A stretch of DNA of 64,000 bases from Burkholderiales bacterium GJ-E10 (lineage in GTDB: Bacteria > Pseudomonadota > Gammaproteobacteria > Burkholderiales > Burkholderiaceae_F), in NCBI GenBank assembly GCA_000828975.1, contig AP014683.1, positions 2,065,700 to 2,129,699 of the forward strand, read 5' to 3'. Position 1 is the first letter of the stretch. Every line of letters starts with the position of its first letter. The notes under the pieces were generated by a model, which ran no database searches, had not been told where the DNA came from, and saw only the letters and a list, made by a program, of their open reading frames with translations. Of the stretch, positions 35,008 to 43,513 are shown piece after piece. Position numbers and translations under genes: made by a program.

Positions 35008-36660
35008 TCACAGCGTCCGGGCGGTGATCACCACCGCCATCACGGTGTCGGCGGTTTGCGAATCCACGCCGCCACCGAGCGCCGGGTTGTAGGGGCTGCC
35101 CACCCCGTTGTTCGTGATTTGCGCCGAGCGCTCGCGGTACCCGGTCAGAACCAGGGTTTGGCCCGGCTTGAGGGACGCCGACTGGCTGAAGGTCACCTCC
35201 TGCGTGTCCGGAACCTCGATGCTCGATCCGTTCGAGCTCACCGTCCGGATGCCCAGCAGGTCCGCGATGTTCATTTCGAGGTCCAGCACGACGTGGCCGT
35301 CCGCCACCCGGGGCAGAAACGTTCCGGTAAACCCGACCTGCACCTGCCCGGGCTGAAGGCTGGTTCCGGCCGCGGCGATCCCGGTGGCGAAGGTCTGGCT
35401 GTATGCGAGATACGAGATCGTTTGTCCGCGCGAGAGCGCCAGGACCTGGCCGTTCATCGTCACGCCCGAATCGGAATACAACTGCGTGACCTTGCCCAAG
35501 GTCGTCAGGGCCTGCACCGCGGGCGCCGTGCCGCTGAACGGGCCCGACAAGATCGACGCGCCGAGCGACATCGGTGTGGACGAACTGAGCAGGGTCGGCA
35601 CGCTCGCCCCGGTCACCGAATACGAGTTCTGCCCCTTGTTCGTCAGGGAGAAGTTGAGCCCGTAGTTGTCCTCGCGCGAGATCTTGACGTTGTAGATGTG
35701 GACATCGATCGCGACCTGGCGCCCGAGCTGCGCGCGTGCCTCCCGAACCCAGGCCGCAACCGCCTCGACCTGCGGGGGCGTTCCGGTAACGGTGACCATC
35801 CCGAGAGACCCATCGACCACCACGCGGGCGGTCCCGGCAATGCCCTGGACCATCTTCTGGATTCCGGCCCAGTAGTTGATGTTCGCCTGGACACCCATCC
35901 CCACCATGCCGCCCGCCGTGCCGGATCCGCCCATCGTTGCGGAGGACATCGAGGGCGAGGCCGTCGTGGCGCCCATCATTCCGCTTCCCATGGTTCCGCC
36001 CATTCCCATCCCGCCACCCGATCCCGTCCCCATGCCGCCGGTGGAGATGGATCCGGTCAGATAGCGCGTCGCGGCAAGCGCCGGCAGCGTGAACGTTCGC
36101 GACTCCCAGCTGTAGAAGGTCACCTGGCCATCCCGATACCGCCACCAGACGCCGGCGCGGCTTGCCACGACGTCGAGCAGCCCCGAGAGCGGGCCGACGT
36201 ACGAGATTTCTCCGAGCTGCCGATCGCCGACTGGGAGCGCGAACGCCTGGGCCTGTCCCCCGGGAAGCGGCGGCACGCCAGACGCCAAGGGCGATCCGGC
36301 GCCTGGGGCTCCGACCCCACCGGTAAGCGCGATGACGTCCACACGAACCGGAACCCGTGCCTGCGTTGCGATCCAGGTCGCCAACTCCTGCAGCGACCCG
36401 GCCGACTGCGTCTCCAGCACGACTCGCCGCTTGAGAATCGCCGGTTGGTCCTTCTGTACCGGTACCGGATCTCCCGTGAGCCAGGCCTCGGGATGCGCCA
36501 CGACGGCGGACGCCGAATGGGGCTGATCGGCATACGCCTCGGATGCCGACTTGTGGATGGAAGCCGCATCCTGATTGGCCTGCTCGACCCCGGCGCAACC
36601 GGCAATCGCGGCCAGGACCGCCGTCGCCGAAAAAATCCTCAACATCGGTCGAATCCTCAT
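35008..36660 (-). CDS. pilN: Outer-membrane secretin lipoprotein PilN
   Basis: A 550-residue secretin. The lipoprotein signal has a lipobox with Cys near residue 22 (AIAGC). Periplasmic N-domains follow, then a Met/Gly-rich linker around residues 205-260, and the secretin core VGFTGTFLPRVADGHVVLDLEMN. It forms the outer-membrane gate for the thin pilus. The stop lies 17 bases before pilP. Confidence 0.9.
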   Translation of the reverse strand: MRIRPMLRIFSATAVLAAIAGCAGVEQANQDAASIHKSASEAYADQPHSASAVVAHPEAWLTGDPVPVQKDQPAILKRRVVLETQSAGSLQELATWIATQARVPVRVDVIALTGGVGAPGAGSPLASGVPPLPGGQAQAFALPVGDRQLGEISYVGPLSGLLDVVASRAGVWWRYRDGQVTFYSWESRTFTLPALAATRYLTGSISTGGMGTGSGGGMGMGGTMGSGMMGATTASPSMSSATMGGSGTAGGMVGMGVQANINYWAGIQKMVQGIAGTARVVVDGSLGMVTVTGTPPQVEAVAAWVREARAQLGRQVAIDVHIYNVKISREDNYGLNFSLTNKGQNSYSVTGASVPTLLSSSTPMSLGASILSGPFSGTAPAVQALTTLGKVTQLYSDSGVTMNGQVLALSRGQTISYLAYSQTFATGIAAAGTSLQPGQVQVGFTGTFLPRVADGHVVLDLEMNIADLLGIRTVSSNGSSIEVPDTQEVTFSQSASLKPGQTLVLTGYRERSAQITNNGVGSPYNPALGGGVDSQTADTVMAVVITARTL

Positions 36661-36663
36661 GGG

Positions 36664-37497
36664 TTACCTCGTCACGGCCGTCGGGTGGATCACCGCGACG
36701 TTGTTCTGGTAGAGATCGGCGTGGGCGTCGACGCCGGCCGAATCGAGCGCGAGCACCACGGCCCGGACCACTTCCGGCATGTGCCCCGCAAACCGGGTGT
36801 TCGCCGGAACGATCCAGTCGGACGGCAGATTCCAGAGCACCGTCCAGCCCTGTTCCTGCCCGAACCGGGCAAGTTGCGTCGAAAGCGACTCGCCCGCCAT
36901 CAGGTCCAGGTGCGGCAGCACGGGCGGTGCGATCGGCTTGGGGTGCCGGATCGATGAGGCGGACGAAGTCTCCCCAGCAACCTTCCCCGATCCACCCGGC
37001 CCCGTGCCTTGGGTTGCCGCAACCTGGTTCTTGCCCGCCGGCGCGGCGTTGCGCGCTGCAGGACGGGCGTGTTCTTGCTTTCCGGGGACTGGAGTTCGTG
37101 CCGCCGGATGAGATTGCGACTGCCCCGATTGCGCCACCATCACGATGGGCGGCGGGGTGTACGAATCGTTGACGACCACCGCAAGGGTGTCGCGGGCCCG
37201 GATGAGAATTCGCGGGTAGATCCCGTCGACCAGGAGATAATCGCCGTGGCGCACGACCGGCAACGGGCCCTGGTCGCTGGCAACTGCCGGCGTGTCGAGG
37301 TCCAGGTCCTCAAACTGCAGGTACGTCGTGCGGCCATCGTCAAACGCCCGAATCAGGCCCACCGCGTCGGCATCCGGCGCATAGTAGGTATGCGACGTAT
37401 CCGCCGTCACCTTTGCCACGGCCGGCGCCAACGGCACCTGCGCGCACGCGGCAAGCAGCAAGCCCGTCGCGAAAACTCCCAATCGCTTGAGTCCCAC
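36664..37497 (-). CDS. pilL: PilL lipoprotein with TcpQ-like C-terminal domain
   Basis: A 277-residue protein. The GTG at 37497 starts a lipoprotein signal (lipobox LAAC). The central part is Pro/Ala-rich, and the C-terminal domain (ESLSTQLARFGQEQGWTVLW, then RFAGHMPEVVRAVV) matches TcpQ/PilL domains that interact with the secretin. It precedes pilN by three bases. The longer frame upstream of 37497 overlaps the transglycosylase gene and was not used. Confidence 0.82.
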   Translation of the reverse strand: MGLKRLGVFATGLLLAACAQVPLAPAVAKVTADTSHTYYAPDADAVGLIRAFDDGRTTYLQFEDLDLDTPAVASDQGPLPVVRHGDYLLVDGIYPRILIRARDTLAVVVNDSYTPPPIVMVAQSGQSQSHPAARTPVPGKQEHARPAARNAAPAGKNQVAATQGTGPGGSGKVAGETSSASSIRHPKPIAPPVLPHLDLMAGESLSTQLARFGQEQGWTVLWNLPSDWIVPANTRFAGHMPEVVRAVVLALDSAGVDAHADLYQNNVAVIHPTAVTR

Positions 37498-37498
37498 C

Positions 37499-37972
37499 TC
37501 ACTCCCCCTTGGCCGCACGCGCGACCGCATTGACATATCCATTCCGAAAGCCCGACCACTCGTCGCCGGTGTTGTATGCAGAGAGGGCCGCATAGAGCGC
37601 TGCTTGTCCGGCGCCGCGTTTCGCGGCTGCCTGCGCGTAGGCGTCCCCGAGAAGGCGGCCGGCCGCTCGCAAGTTCGCGCAGGGGTCGAATGCCGAATCG
37701 GCATCGAGCCCAAGGCGGCGGAAGTTTGTGGAGTTGATTTGCGCGAGGCCTGCGTCGAAGCGATAGCCGTGGGCCAACAACCAGCGCGCCCAGGCTCGGG
37801 CCTCCGCCACGGTGCGCGGCTGGCGTTGCAGGCGCTCCGCCACACCGTCGGGACGCACCACGCGCACGCCGATCGCTTGCGCACGTCCGTGCGATTCGTG
37901 GCGCACGATCGCAGCCATCGTCGACGCAGCGACGTTCGGTGCGCAGGAATAAAGCGAAAGATCCGGTCCCAT
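37499..37972 (-). CDS. Lytic transglycosylase (VirB1/PilT type), first gene of the pilus operon
   Basis: A 157-residue SLT-domain protein. Catalytic Glu is in VRHESHG, followed by DAGLAQINSTNF and YNTGD, the conserved GLxQI and AYNxG motifs. It opens gaps in peptidoglycan for pilus or secretion assembly. The ATG at 37972 lies six bases from the inverted operator at 37978, as if the promoter lies within the operator block. No signal peptide is obvious at this start. Confidence 0.82.
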   Translation of the reverse strand: MGPDLSLYSCAPNVAASTMAAIVRHESHGRAQAIGVRVVRPDGVAERLQRQPRTVAEARAWARWLLAHGYRFDAGLAQINSTNFRRLGLDADSAFDPCANLRAAGRLLGDAYAQAAAKRGAGQAALYAALSAYNTGDEWSGFRNGYVNAVARAAKGE

Positions 37973-37977
37973 GCCCA

Positions 37978-38060
37978 CTACTTGGGACGGTGGGGGATAC
38001 CGCAAAGCGCGCGGGCGAAATGGCGATTGCGGACCGGGTATACCCCATGCCACCAAGTAG
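37978..38060. promoter_or_regulatory. Inverted operator pair at the pilus-operon promoter
   Basis: The left arm CTACTTGG-N6-GGGGGATACC at 37978-38001 and the right arm at 38037-38060, inverted (GGTATACCCC-N6-CCAAGTAG), are separated by 35 bases. The same pair with a 25-base gap sits at the transfer-operon promoter (21282-21354), a difference of one DNA turn. It lies between the pilus operon (leftward) and the partition operon (rightward) and could control both. Confidence 0.75.
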
Positions 38061-38064
38061 CGGG

Positions 38065-38219
38065 TATCCGATAGCTACCGGATACCCCCTTGGTACTCGG
38101 TGCTATCTGGTAGCTGCTTGGTATCCGTTTGGTACTGGTTGCTACTTGATAGCCGGTTGGTACCGGGTTGCTATCCGATATCCGTTGGTATCTGGTAGCC
38201 ACCCGATATCCGGTTGGTA
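38065..38219. repeat. Repeat array upstream of parA (parS-like centromere/operator)
   Basis: The array begins with the near-perfect palindrome TATCCGATAGCTACCGGATA (38065-38084). It continues with TTGGTA or TTGCTA boxes starting at 38090, 38118, 38129, 38139, 38157, 38168, 38185 and 38214, interleaved with GATATCC and GGTAGC elements. Spacings of 10-11, 17-18 and 28-29 bases fit helical phasing. Arrays of this kind upstream of parA plus a ribbon-helix-helix gene usually act as centromere and operator. Confidence 0.65.
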
Positions 38220-38243
38220 CCGATACCACTCGAAAGGAGATTC

Positions 38244-38930
38244 ATGCCCACCATCGTGTTCGTCAGCCCGAAGGGCGGGGTCGGGAAAACCACCGCCTCG
38301 CTCGCCATCGCGACCCAGCTCGCCAAGCGAACCGCCGTCACGATCATCGACGCAGACCCGAATCGACCGATCCGGCGCTGGGCGGATGCCGGCAACGCCC
38401 CGGCAGCCCTGAACGTCGTATCCGACGCGACCGAGGAAAACATCATCGAGCGCATCGAATCGGCCGCCGCGAAAACGCCGTTCGTGATCGTCGACATGGA
38501 GGGGACCGCCGCGAAGATCGTTCTTCTTGCCGCCAGCCAGGCCGACCTCGTCGTGATTCCGACCCGCGGCTCTCAGCTCGATGCCGAGCAGGCAAGTCGC
38601 GCCATCAAGGCCGTGAAGGACACCGAGAAGATGTTGCGTCGGCGGGTGCCGTTTGCGGTGCTTTTCAACTGCACGAACCCGATCATTCGGACCCGTACCG
38701 CCACCCACATCGGAAAGGCGTTCTCCGAGGCCGCCGTCCCCATCCTGGCGACCCACCTTCACGAACGGGAAGCTTTCCGGGCGATGTTTTCCTTTCGTCG
38801 GCCGCTCGAATCGCTTCCTGCCGACGAAGTTACGAATATCGACAAGGCGATTGCCAACGCCGAGGCGTTGACCGCCGAGATCGTTCAGATGCTGCGGCAG
38901 AACGCCGCAAAAGGGGGAGATTCTGAATGA
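38244..38930 (+). CDS. parA: ParA-family partition ATPase
   Basis: A 228-residue deviant Walker ATPase: [10 protein letters not shown] near residue 8, then DADPN and VIVDMEG. Its small size without an N-terminal helix-turn-helix fits type Ib ParA proteins, which pair with ribbon-helix-helix partners. The ATG at 38244 has a good ribosome site (AAAGGAGA). It overlaps the next gene by four bases. It positions the element when replicating or extrachromosomal. Confidence 0.9.
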   Translation: MPTIVFVSPKGGVGKTTASLAIATQLAKRTAVTIIDADPNRPIRRWADAGNAPAALNVVSDATEENIIERIESAAAKTPFVIVDMEGTAAKIVLLAASQADLVVIPTRGSQLDAEQASRAIKAVKDTEKMLRRRVPFAVLFNCTNPIIRTRTATHIGKAFSEAAVPILATHLHEREAFRAMFSFRRPLESLPADEVTNIDKAIANAEALTAEIVQMLRQNAAKGGDSE

Positions 38931-39253
38931 GCACCGATCGCGTTAATCCGCTGGACGATCTCTCCGACTTCGGGGCGAAACCATCGCATCGCCGCCCGCC
39001 CACCGAGGCGTTGGACCGGATCGCACGGGACAATGGGTTCCCGACTCGCGAGCCGATTCACGCAATTGTCCCGCCGACGGACGGGCGACGCCGCCGGACC
39101 ACCGGCCGGAACCGTCAGATCAATATCAAGGCGACCGCCGAGACGATCGATCGCCTGTATCGCCTCGCCAACGCGTTGCAACTTCCCCTGGGGGAGGTGC
39201 TGGAGCGAGCCTTGCACGCCTTGGAACAAGGATCGGCAGAGGCTATCCGTTAG
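38927..39253 (+). CDS. Ribbon-helix-helix partition/regulatory protein (ParG/Omega-like)
   Basis: A 108-residue protein. The first 60 residues are charged and likely flexible; the C-terminal part has the beta-strand [20 protein letters not shown] and a helix pair ([15 protein letters not shown]), the ribbon-helix-helix pattern. It is coupled to parA by a four-base overlap. Such proteins bind centromere repeats and often repress several plasmid promoters. The stop codon lies inside a palindrome copy at 39244-39263, suggesting autoregulation or control of the next gene. Confidence 0.75.
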   Translation: MSTDRVNPLDDLSDFGAKPSHRRPPTEALDRIARDNGFPTREPIHAIVPPTDGRRRRTTGRNRQINIKATAETIDRLYRLANALQLPLGEVLERALHALEQGSAEAIR

Positions 39254-39273
39254 CTATCGGATATCCTTTGGTA
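39244..39273. promoter_or_regulatory. Palindrome plus TTGGTA site over the stop of the RHH gene
   Basis: TATCCGTTAGCTATCGGATA at 39244-39263 differs by one base from the perfect palindrome at 21.4 kb and is followed after four bases by TTGGTA, then GGCTA. The TAG stop of the ribbon-helix-helix gene falls within it. It would control the nuclease-like gene that starts at 39326. Confidence 0.65.
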
Positions 39274-39325
39274 TTTCATGGCTACTGGGAATTCATGCTG
39301 GACGATCGAATGCGAAAGGTGATTC

Positions 39326-39889
39326 GTGGCAATGGGAAGGAGAGCACTTTTTCACAAGCATCTCCTATCGGCGTGGGAGAAGACGATAACGCTGGCATAT
39401 GGCCGGCAGTTGATTAACTCCGAGCGCGGACTCCAGGTGTTTTTCTGCAAGTTCCTCCTGGACGCATTCGACGCTGACGGCGTGGCGCGCAATCGACGGT
39501 TATTCGTCGAGCCACGCCTGTCGCTACCGGGGCCTGCGCCAGAACCGCGCTATCCGGACATCATCGTATGCAATACGCAACGCATCGTCGGGGTAGTCGA
39601 AATCAAATACCAACCGCGAGGACGCCCCAATTTCCGGAAAGATATCGAGACGTTCGAGTGGATGCTCCGGCATGCTGCGGACCTCACCATTTCCAATGAT
39701 CGCTACCTCGGAGTGGCAGGGTCCGCGCGGGAATACCCCCTGGCCACCGATGCCGTCTTCTGTTGGGCCGGCGTATATCGAGGTCTAAAGGCGGTGGAGA
39801 TCAAGGCCCGGAATTTTCCGGACAATCGCTTTGTTGCGATGCATGCGGTTACAGTTGCCGGACACTCCCCGAGGATCGTGAGAGGGTAG
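39326..39889 (+). CDS. PD-(D/E)XK nuclease-like protein
   Basis: A 187-residue protein with RYPDIIVCNTQRIVGVVEIKYQPR near residues 73-96, giving the PD...ExK motif of restriction-type nucleases. The frame begins with GTG at 39326; an ATG at 39332 is an alternative. No specific family was recognised. It may protect or process element DNA or act in defence; the sequence does not decide. It lies downstream of the partition operon and its operator copy. Confidence 0.6.
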   Translation: MAMGRRALFHKHLLSAWEKTITLAYGRQLINSERGLQVFFCKFLLDAFDADGVARNRRLFVEPRLSLPGPAPEPRYPDIIVCNTQRIVGVVEIKYQPRGRPNFRKDIETFEWMLRHAADLTISNDRYLGVAGSAREYPLATDAVFCWAGVYRGLKAVEIKARNFPDNRFVAMHAVTVAGHSPRIVRG

Positions 39890-40096
39890 CCTACGCCATA
39901 ATGATCGCGCGACAGCTGCGGGTGCTGCACTGCGGGAGCAAGGGTCGACTAATCCTAAACCGGACCTACAGCGTCGGAGGCTGCCCAGGTAGAGTCGACG
40001 GCGGAACCCGGCCAGAGGCGGTACTCACATGCTTTCCGAAGCCATCTTTCGAGTGGCTGCTCACCCCTGGAACCTGCCGGAGAGCCTATGAGTGCT

Positions 40097-40165
40097 GATC
40101 GGCCTGAACGGACATGGGCGCCGACGGGGCTTTGGGGCGGCAATGCGGCGGCAAGCTGCCGCTGA
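40097..40165 (+). repeat. Left inverted repeat of the copper island
   Basis: This 69-base sequence matches the reverse complement of 51477-51544 at about 64 positions, with one single-base gap. The pair bounds an 11.4-kb segment containing copCD and cus genes. The repeats could be ends of one transposon or two inverted copies of an IS fragment. No target duplication was found outside them. Confidence 0.7.
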
Positions 40166-40282
40166 GGGGCCGGGTGATCATGGCCCGATCCGCTCGCGAT
40201 GTATCAGTGGTACCGCGTGCCAGATTCCTGATGCCCATTGCTGAGGCCAAAGGGCGATCGCGTACCGCCCGAGTTGTCGCCG

Positions 40283-40420
40283 GCTTTACCACGAGTTCCT
40301 GCTCCGCAGCGGCATCCGCTATGTGCGCGAGGCCGTCTTCGCCGCGCGCAGCTTTACCGACATCGACGATCTCAACGCCCAGGTGGGAGCGTTCATCCCA
40401 TTGCTTGCGGTTCATGGTGG
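40283..40420 (+). pseudogene. IS21-like transposase (istA) fragment
   Basis: One frame reads YHEFLLRSGIRYVREAVFAA then RSFTDIDDLNAQ, resembling the segment preceding the Mu-type C-terminal domain of IS21-family IstA proteins as I recall them. It has no start and is not followed by istB. It is a short degenerate remnant; the family call is tentative. Confidence 0.4.
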
Positions 40421-40693
40421 TGGGACGGCCCGCCAAAGCGAGCGACACGGCCAACGCGAGGGGCGCCGGTCAAACGACGAGCGGAATCCCGGTCCGGGCA
40501 CAGAGGCTGCGACAATTTGTCGCACCTCGCGCCCCAACCGTCCTCGATACCATTCGCGCATGGACGCCTCGGCTATCGACCGTTTGCGCGCTGCTGCACT
40601 GGTAGTCTCGCCGCGCTCCTGTCTCTTCCTGCCACGCAACCGCTGGTCGGTCCCAAGTCCGGCGTGGCAAGGCCCTTATAGGAAATTGAAGCC

Positions 40694-41056
40694 ATGCGTG
40701 ATCCGTTAGCGCTTGCCAGCCTGGCTCCGCTTTTATGCGCCGCGTCGGTCGCGCAGGCACACGCCATGTTGGACCACGCGAGTCCTCGCGTCGGCAGCAC
40801 GATTGCCGGTGCACCGGCAGAACTGTCGCTGTGGTTCACACAGGAGATCGAACCGGTTTTCAGCAGGATCGAGGTCCGCGATGCAAACGGCTCGCGTGTC
40901 GATGACGGCGATGTGCGCCCGGATGCTTCGGATCCGACGGAGCTGCACATCGCGTTGAAGCCGCTGCCGCGGGGTACCTACGAGGTCCGTTGGCAGGTTC
41001 TGTCCGTCGATACGCACACGACCGAGGGACGCTTCCGCTTCAGCGTGGACAAGTAG
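40694..41056 (+). CDS. copC: Copper-binding periplasmic protein CopC
   Basis: A 120-residue protein with a signal peptide ending at VAQAHA, so the mature protein starts with the conserved N-terminal His. Downstream HASP, a central Asp-rich loop and DTHTTEG supply the Cu(II) site residues. The Met-rich Cu(I) site of longer CopC proteins is not present, so this is the Cu(II)-only type. It precedes copD and works with it in copper handling. Confidence 0.92.
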   Translation: MRDPLALASLAPLLCAASVAQAHAMLDHASPRVGSTIAGAPAELSLWFTQEIEPVFSRIEVRDANGSRVDDGDVRPDASDPTELHIALKPLPRGTYEVRWQVLSVDTHTTEGRFRFSVDK

Positions 41057-41094
41057 CGCCGGGAACGGCTTGGAAGCGGAACGTGCCAGAGTCG

Positions 41095-42075
41095 ATGCTG
41101 AATTTCCCGCTGATCGGCGCGCGCGCCGTCCACTTCGCGTCGACGGTCTCGTTGGCGGGTATCGTCATTTTCTTGCTCTTCGTCGGCGAGCCTGCCCTTC
41201 GCCTCAGCTCCAACCGGGAGGCGCCGGGTGCCGCCGCGTTTCGCGGGCGTTTATCGCGAATTGCTTGGTTCAGCCTCGCCATCAGCGTCCTTTCCGGTGC
41301 GGCTTGGCTTTGGCTTTTGGCCGCCGAGATCACGGGATCCTCGCTGATCCGCGTGATCTCCGACGGCACCGTGGCGACCTTGCTGACTCGTACCCGGTTC
41401 GGACACGATTGGGAGGCGCGCCTGGTAATGGCCGGCTTTCTGGCTGCCGCGCTGACTCGGTTCAGGCGTGAAACGGGGTGGTCTTTGCCGCAAGCAGTGT
41501 TCGCAACGGCGCTGGCCGTACTTTTCCTGGGCTCGTTGGTGTGGTCTGGGCACGGCGGCGCGACACCGGGGGTGCGGGGCGACGTGCATATCGCCGCCGA
41601 CATGCTGCACCTCGTCTCCGCGGGGGCATGGGTCGGCGGGTTGCTGCCGCTCGCGCTTTTTTTCTCGGCGGCGCTGCGAACACCGGGCCAGGACTGGGCG
41701 ATTATTGCGCGCGATGCCACGATGCGATTTTCGACGCTCGGTGTCGCGTCCGTCGGCACGCTGGTCACCACCGGCCTATTCAACACCTGGGTTCTGGTCG
41801 GCACAATGCCGCGGCTTCTTGGCACCCTTTATGGACGACTGCTACTGCTCAAGGTGGCGGCGTTCCTGGTCATGCTCGCGCTCGCCGCATTCAACCGCAT
41901 GTACTTGACGCCACGCCTTATCGAGGCCAATCAGAGCGGGCAGCGCCGCGGCGTGGAAGCCCTGCGCCAGCTTAGGCGCCATAGTCTGATCGAGATGGGC
42001 CTGGGCCTCGCGGTCCTGGTCCTCGTCGGTGCGCTCGGAACCATATCCCCGATGCAGGTCATGGACAGCTCGTAG
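41095..42075 (+). CDS. copD: Copper-resistance inner-membrane protein CopD
   Basis: A 326-residue protein with about eight membrane helices and the CopD pattern, including HIAADMLHLVSAGAWVGGLL and the final segment GLGLAVLVLVGALGT. It is thought to move copper from CopC across the inner membrane. The ATG at 41095 lies 38 bases after copC. An alternative in-frame start upstream is present. The gene is followed by the convergent outer-membrane protein gene. Confidence 0.9.
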   Translation: MLNFPLIGARAVHFASTVSLAGIVIFLLFVGEPALRLSSNREAPGAAAFRGRLSRIAWFSLAISVLSGAAWLWLLAAEITGSSLIRVISDGTVATLLTRTRFGHDWEARLVMAGFLAAALTRFRRETGWSLPQAVFATALAVLFLGSLVWSGHGGATPGVRGDVHIAADMLHLVSAGAWVGGLLPLALFFSAALRTPGQDWAIIARDATMRFSTLGVASVGTLVTTGLFNTWVLVGTMPRLLGTLYGRLLLLKVAAFLVMLALAAFNRMYLTPRLIEANQSGQRRGVEALRQLRRHSLIEMGLGLAVLVLVGALGTISPMQVMDSS

Positions 42076-42157
42076 CGGCCTCCATTTGATACTGGATGGG
42101 TCGTGGCTGCCCTGCCTCGGAAAGGGAAGGACTCCGCGATGAAGGTACGAATCCTGG

Positions 42158-43087
42158 TCATTGCTGCCACCACTCGGAAATGGGCCGGCCGATACCGCCC
42201 GGGAACAGATCGTCGAGGTAGAAGTGAAGCTGCGCCACCCACCCCAACCCGTGTCCCGTCGCCCTGGTCGCTGGAACGACCGCTTCCATGCCGACCTGGA
42301 ACGTCTGGCCGCTCCAGATGATCCCGGGTTGAATCGTCCCGATCGCCTGGCTGCTCGGAACGCGATTGATCGGGGCCGTGTATGCAACCTCGACAAGCGG
42401 AATGATCTGGCTGAACGGTCGGCGCAATCCGACGTCCCTCACGCAGCATTCGAGATACGGCAGGCTGTACTCGAGGGCGAATCCGTAATTGACGCTGTCC
42501 GGGTTCGGCATGCCGGCGCTCTCGGCTCTGGTCGGGAAACTGAAGCCGAGGTTGCCCGTAACGGCAAACGGGCGCAGGTACCAGACGGAATCGGGCAGGT
42601 CGCCGAAGCCCTTCCCGAAGTCGAATACCGGGGACAGCGTCGTGAAATCGGGCGCTCCTAACGCTTGGACGCGACCGGTGTTCGCCCATGTCGCATTGAG
42701 GCCGACGAGACCGATGCTTTCCCGCGGTTCGTCGACGAAGAACTGGTATTGCACGCCCGTCTGCAGCGCGCCCCATCCCTTGGCGACCGCTCCGCCTTCG
42801 GGGAGCACGCGCTCCCACTGCTCGCCAATCGTCATGCCGAGATCGGGCGTGATCCGCTTCGACAAGTCGAAACCGAGGTCGGTTTCCCGCGACCCATCCG
42901 CGGCCGGGGGGTTGCCGGTAACCGTCGGCAACGACATTTCGTCGGCAACGAACGGGTCGTCGGTCAGGATCGTTGCCGGGAAAAAGCGTTGGCCGGCAAA
43001 TCCGTGCGCGAACGCCGGGAGTACCAGTACCGGGGAAACGACGGCGATCATGGCAAGCGCGCTTGCGCACCAACGGTTTTGCTTCAT
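42158..43087 (-). CDS. Predicted outer-membrane beta-barrel protein in the copper island
   Basis: A 309-residue protein with a signal peptide ending near AFAHGFAG and alternating hydrophobic beta-strands ending in a Trp residue (SEWWQQ). Two adjacent Cys (LECCVRD) occur mid-protein. It resembles uncharacterised secreted proteins found near copper genes. It may be an outer-membrane transporter or porin for metal export; this is unproven. It is convergent to copD and lies directly downstream of an IS4 remnant. Confidence 0.6.
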   Translation of the reverse strand: MKQNRWCASALAMIAVVSPVLVLPAFAHGFAGQRFFPATILTDDPFVADEMSLPTVTGNPPAADGSRETDLGFDLSKRITPDLGMTIGEQWERVLPEGGAVAKGWGALQTGVQYQFFVDEPRESIGLVGLNATWANTGRVQALGAPDFTTLSPVFDFGKGFGDLPDSVWYLRPFAVTGNLGFSFPTRAESAGMPNPDSVNYGFALEYSLPYLECCVRDVGLRRPFSQIIPLVEVAYTAPINRVPSSQAIGTIQPGIIWSGQTFQVGMEAVVPATRATGHGLGWVAQLHFYLDDLFPGGIGRPISEWWQQ

Positions 43088-43100
43088 GGTGGCATCCCAT

Positions 43101-43283
43101 TCAGCGGCGATGTCCCGCAGGCTCGCGGTAGGTCAACTGCGCGAAGGCCATGCAGAGGAACGGATCGATGCGGCGGAAGGTTCGGACGTTGGCATCGCCC
43201 TGGTATTTCTCGACCAACACGCCGAAGGTCTTCCACGGCGCGAATTCCATGATCTGGGCGAACACGAGTTTGCCGGCATACAT
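43101..43283 (-). pseudogene. IS4-family transposase remnant (N-terminal DUF4372 segment)
   Basis: A 60-residue frame reads GKLVFAQIMEFAPW and CMAFAQLTYRE, the start of IS4-type transposases carrying a DUF4372 domain, but it stops after REPAGHRR. The DDE domain is missing. It abuts the upstream side of the outer-membrane protein gene, so its outward promoter may drive that gene. Confidence 0.65.
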
Positions 43284-43513
43284 CGTCGGGCGCTCTGGAA
43301 CAAAACCCGGAAGCGTGCCGCCGAAGCAATTCGCCGTTCAAGTCGTGGACACCCCAAAATGCGTTTTTCTCTTTTCCGATCCACTGGTCACGATGTCTAT
43401 AACCGAAAACTTTCGGACAGCCCTGATTCGGGTTAAAAAAATTGCGGCGCAGCCCCCGGCGTTCTCCCATCGAGGCGGCAACGTTTTGCCGTCGGCTGCG
43501 ACAATTGTTCCGA

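Larger units (their letters stand above)
39890..40693. other. Gene-poor interval with IS remnants at the left edge of the copper island
   Basis: No intact gene is seen in about 800 bases. The interval holds the left 69-base inverted repeat (40097-40165) and a fragment resembling the C-terminal part of an IS21-family transposase near 40283-40420. Several overlapping frames exist in both directions but none resembles a known protein. The interval appears to be the scar of past insertions that delivered the copper genes. Confidence 0.5.

Noticed and set aside
40086-40454. Minus-strand 122-codon frame at the left edge of the copper island
   Set aside because: Part of it lies in the inverted repeat, it has no recognised domain, and the region shows IS decay.
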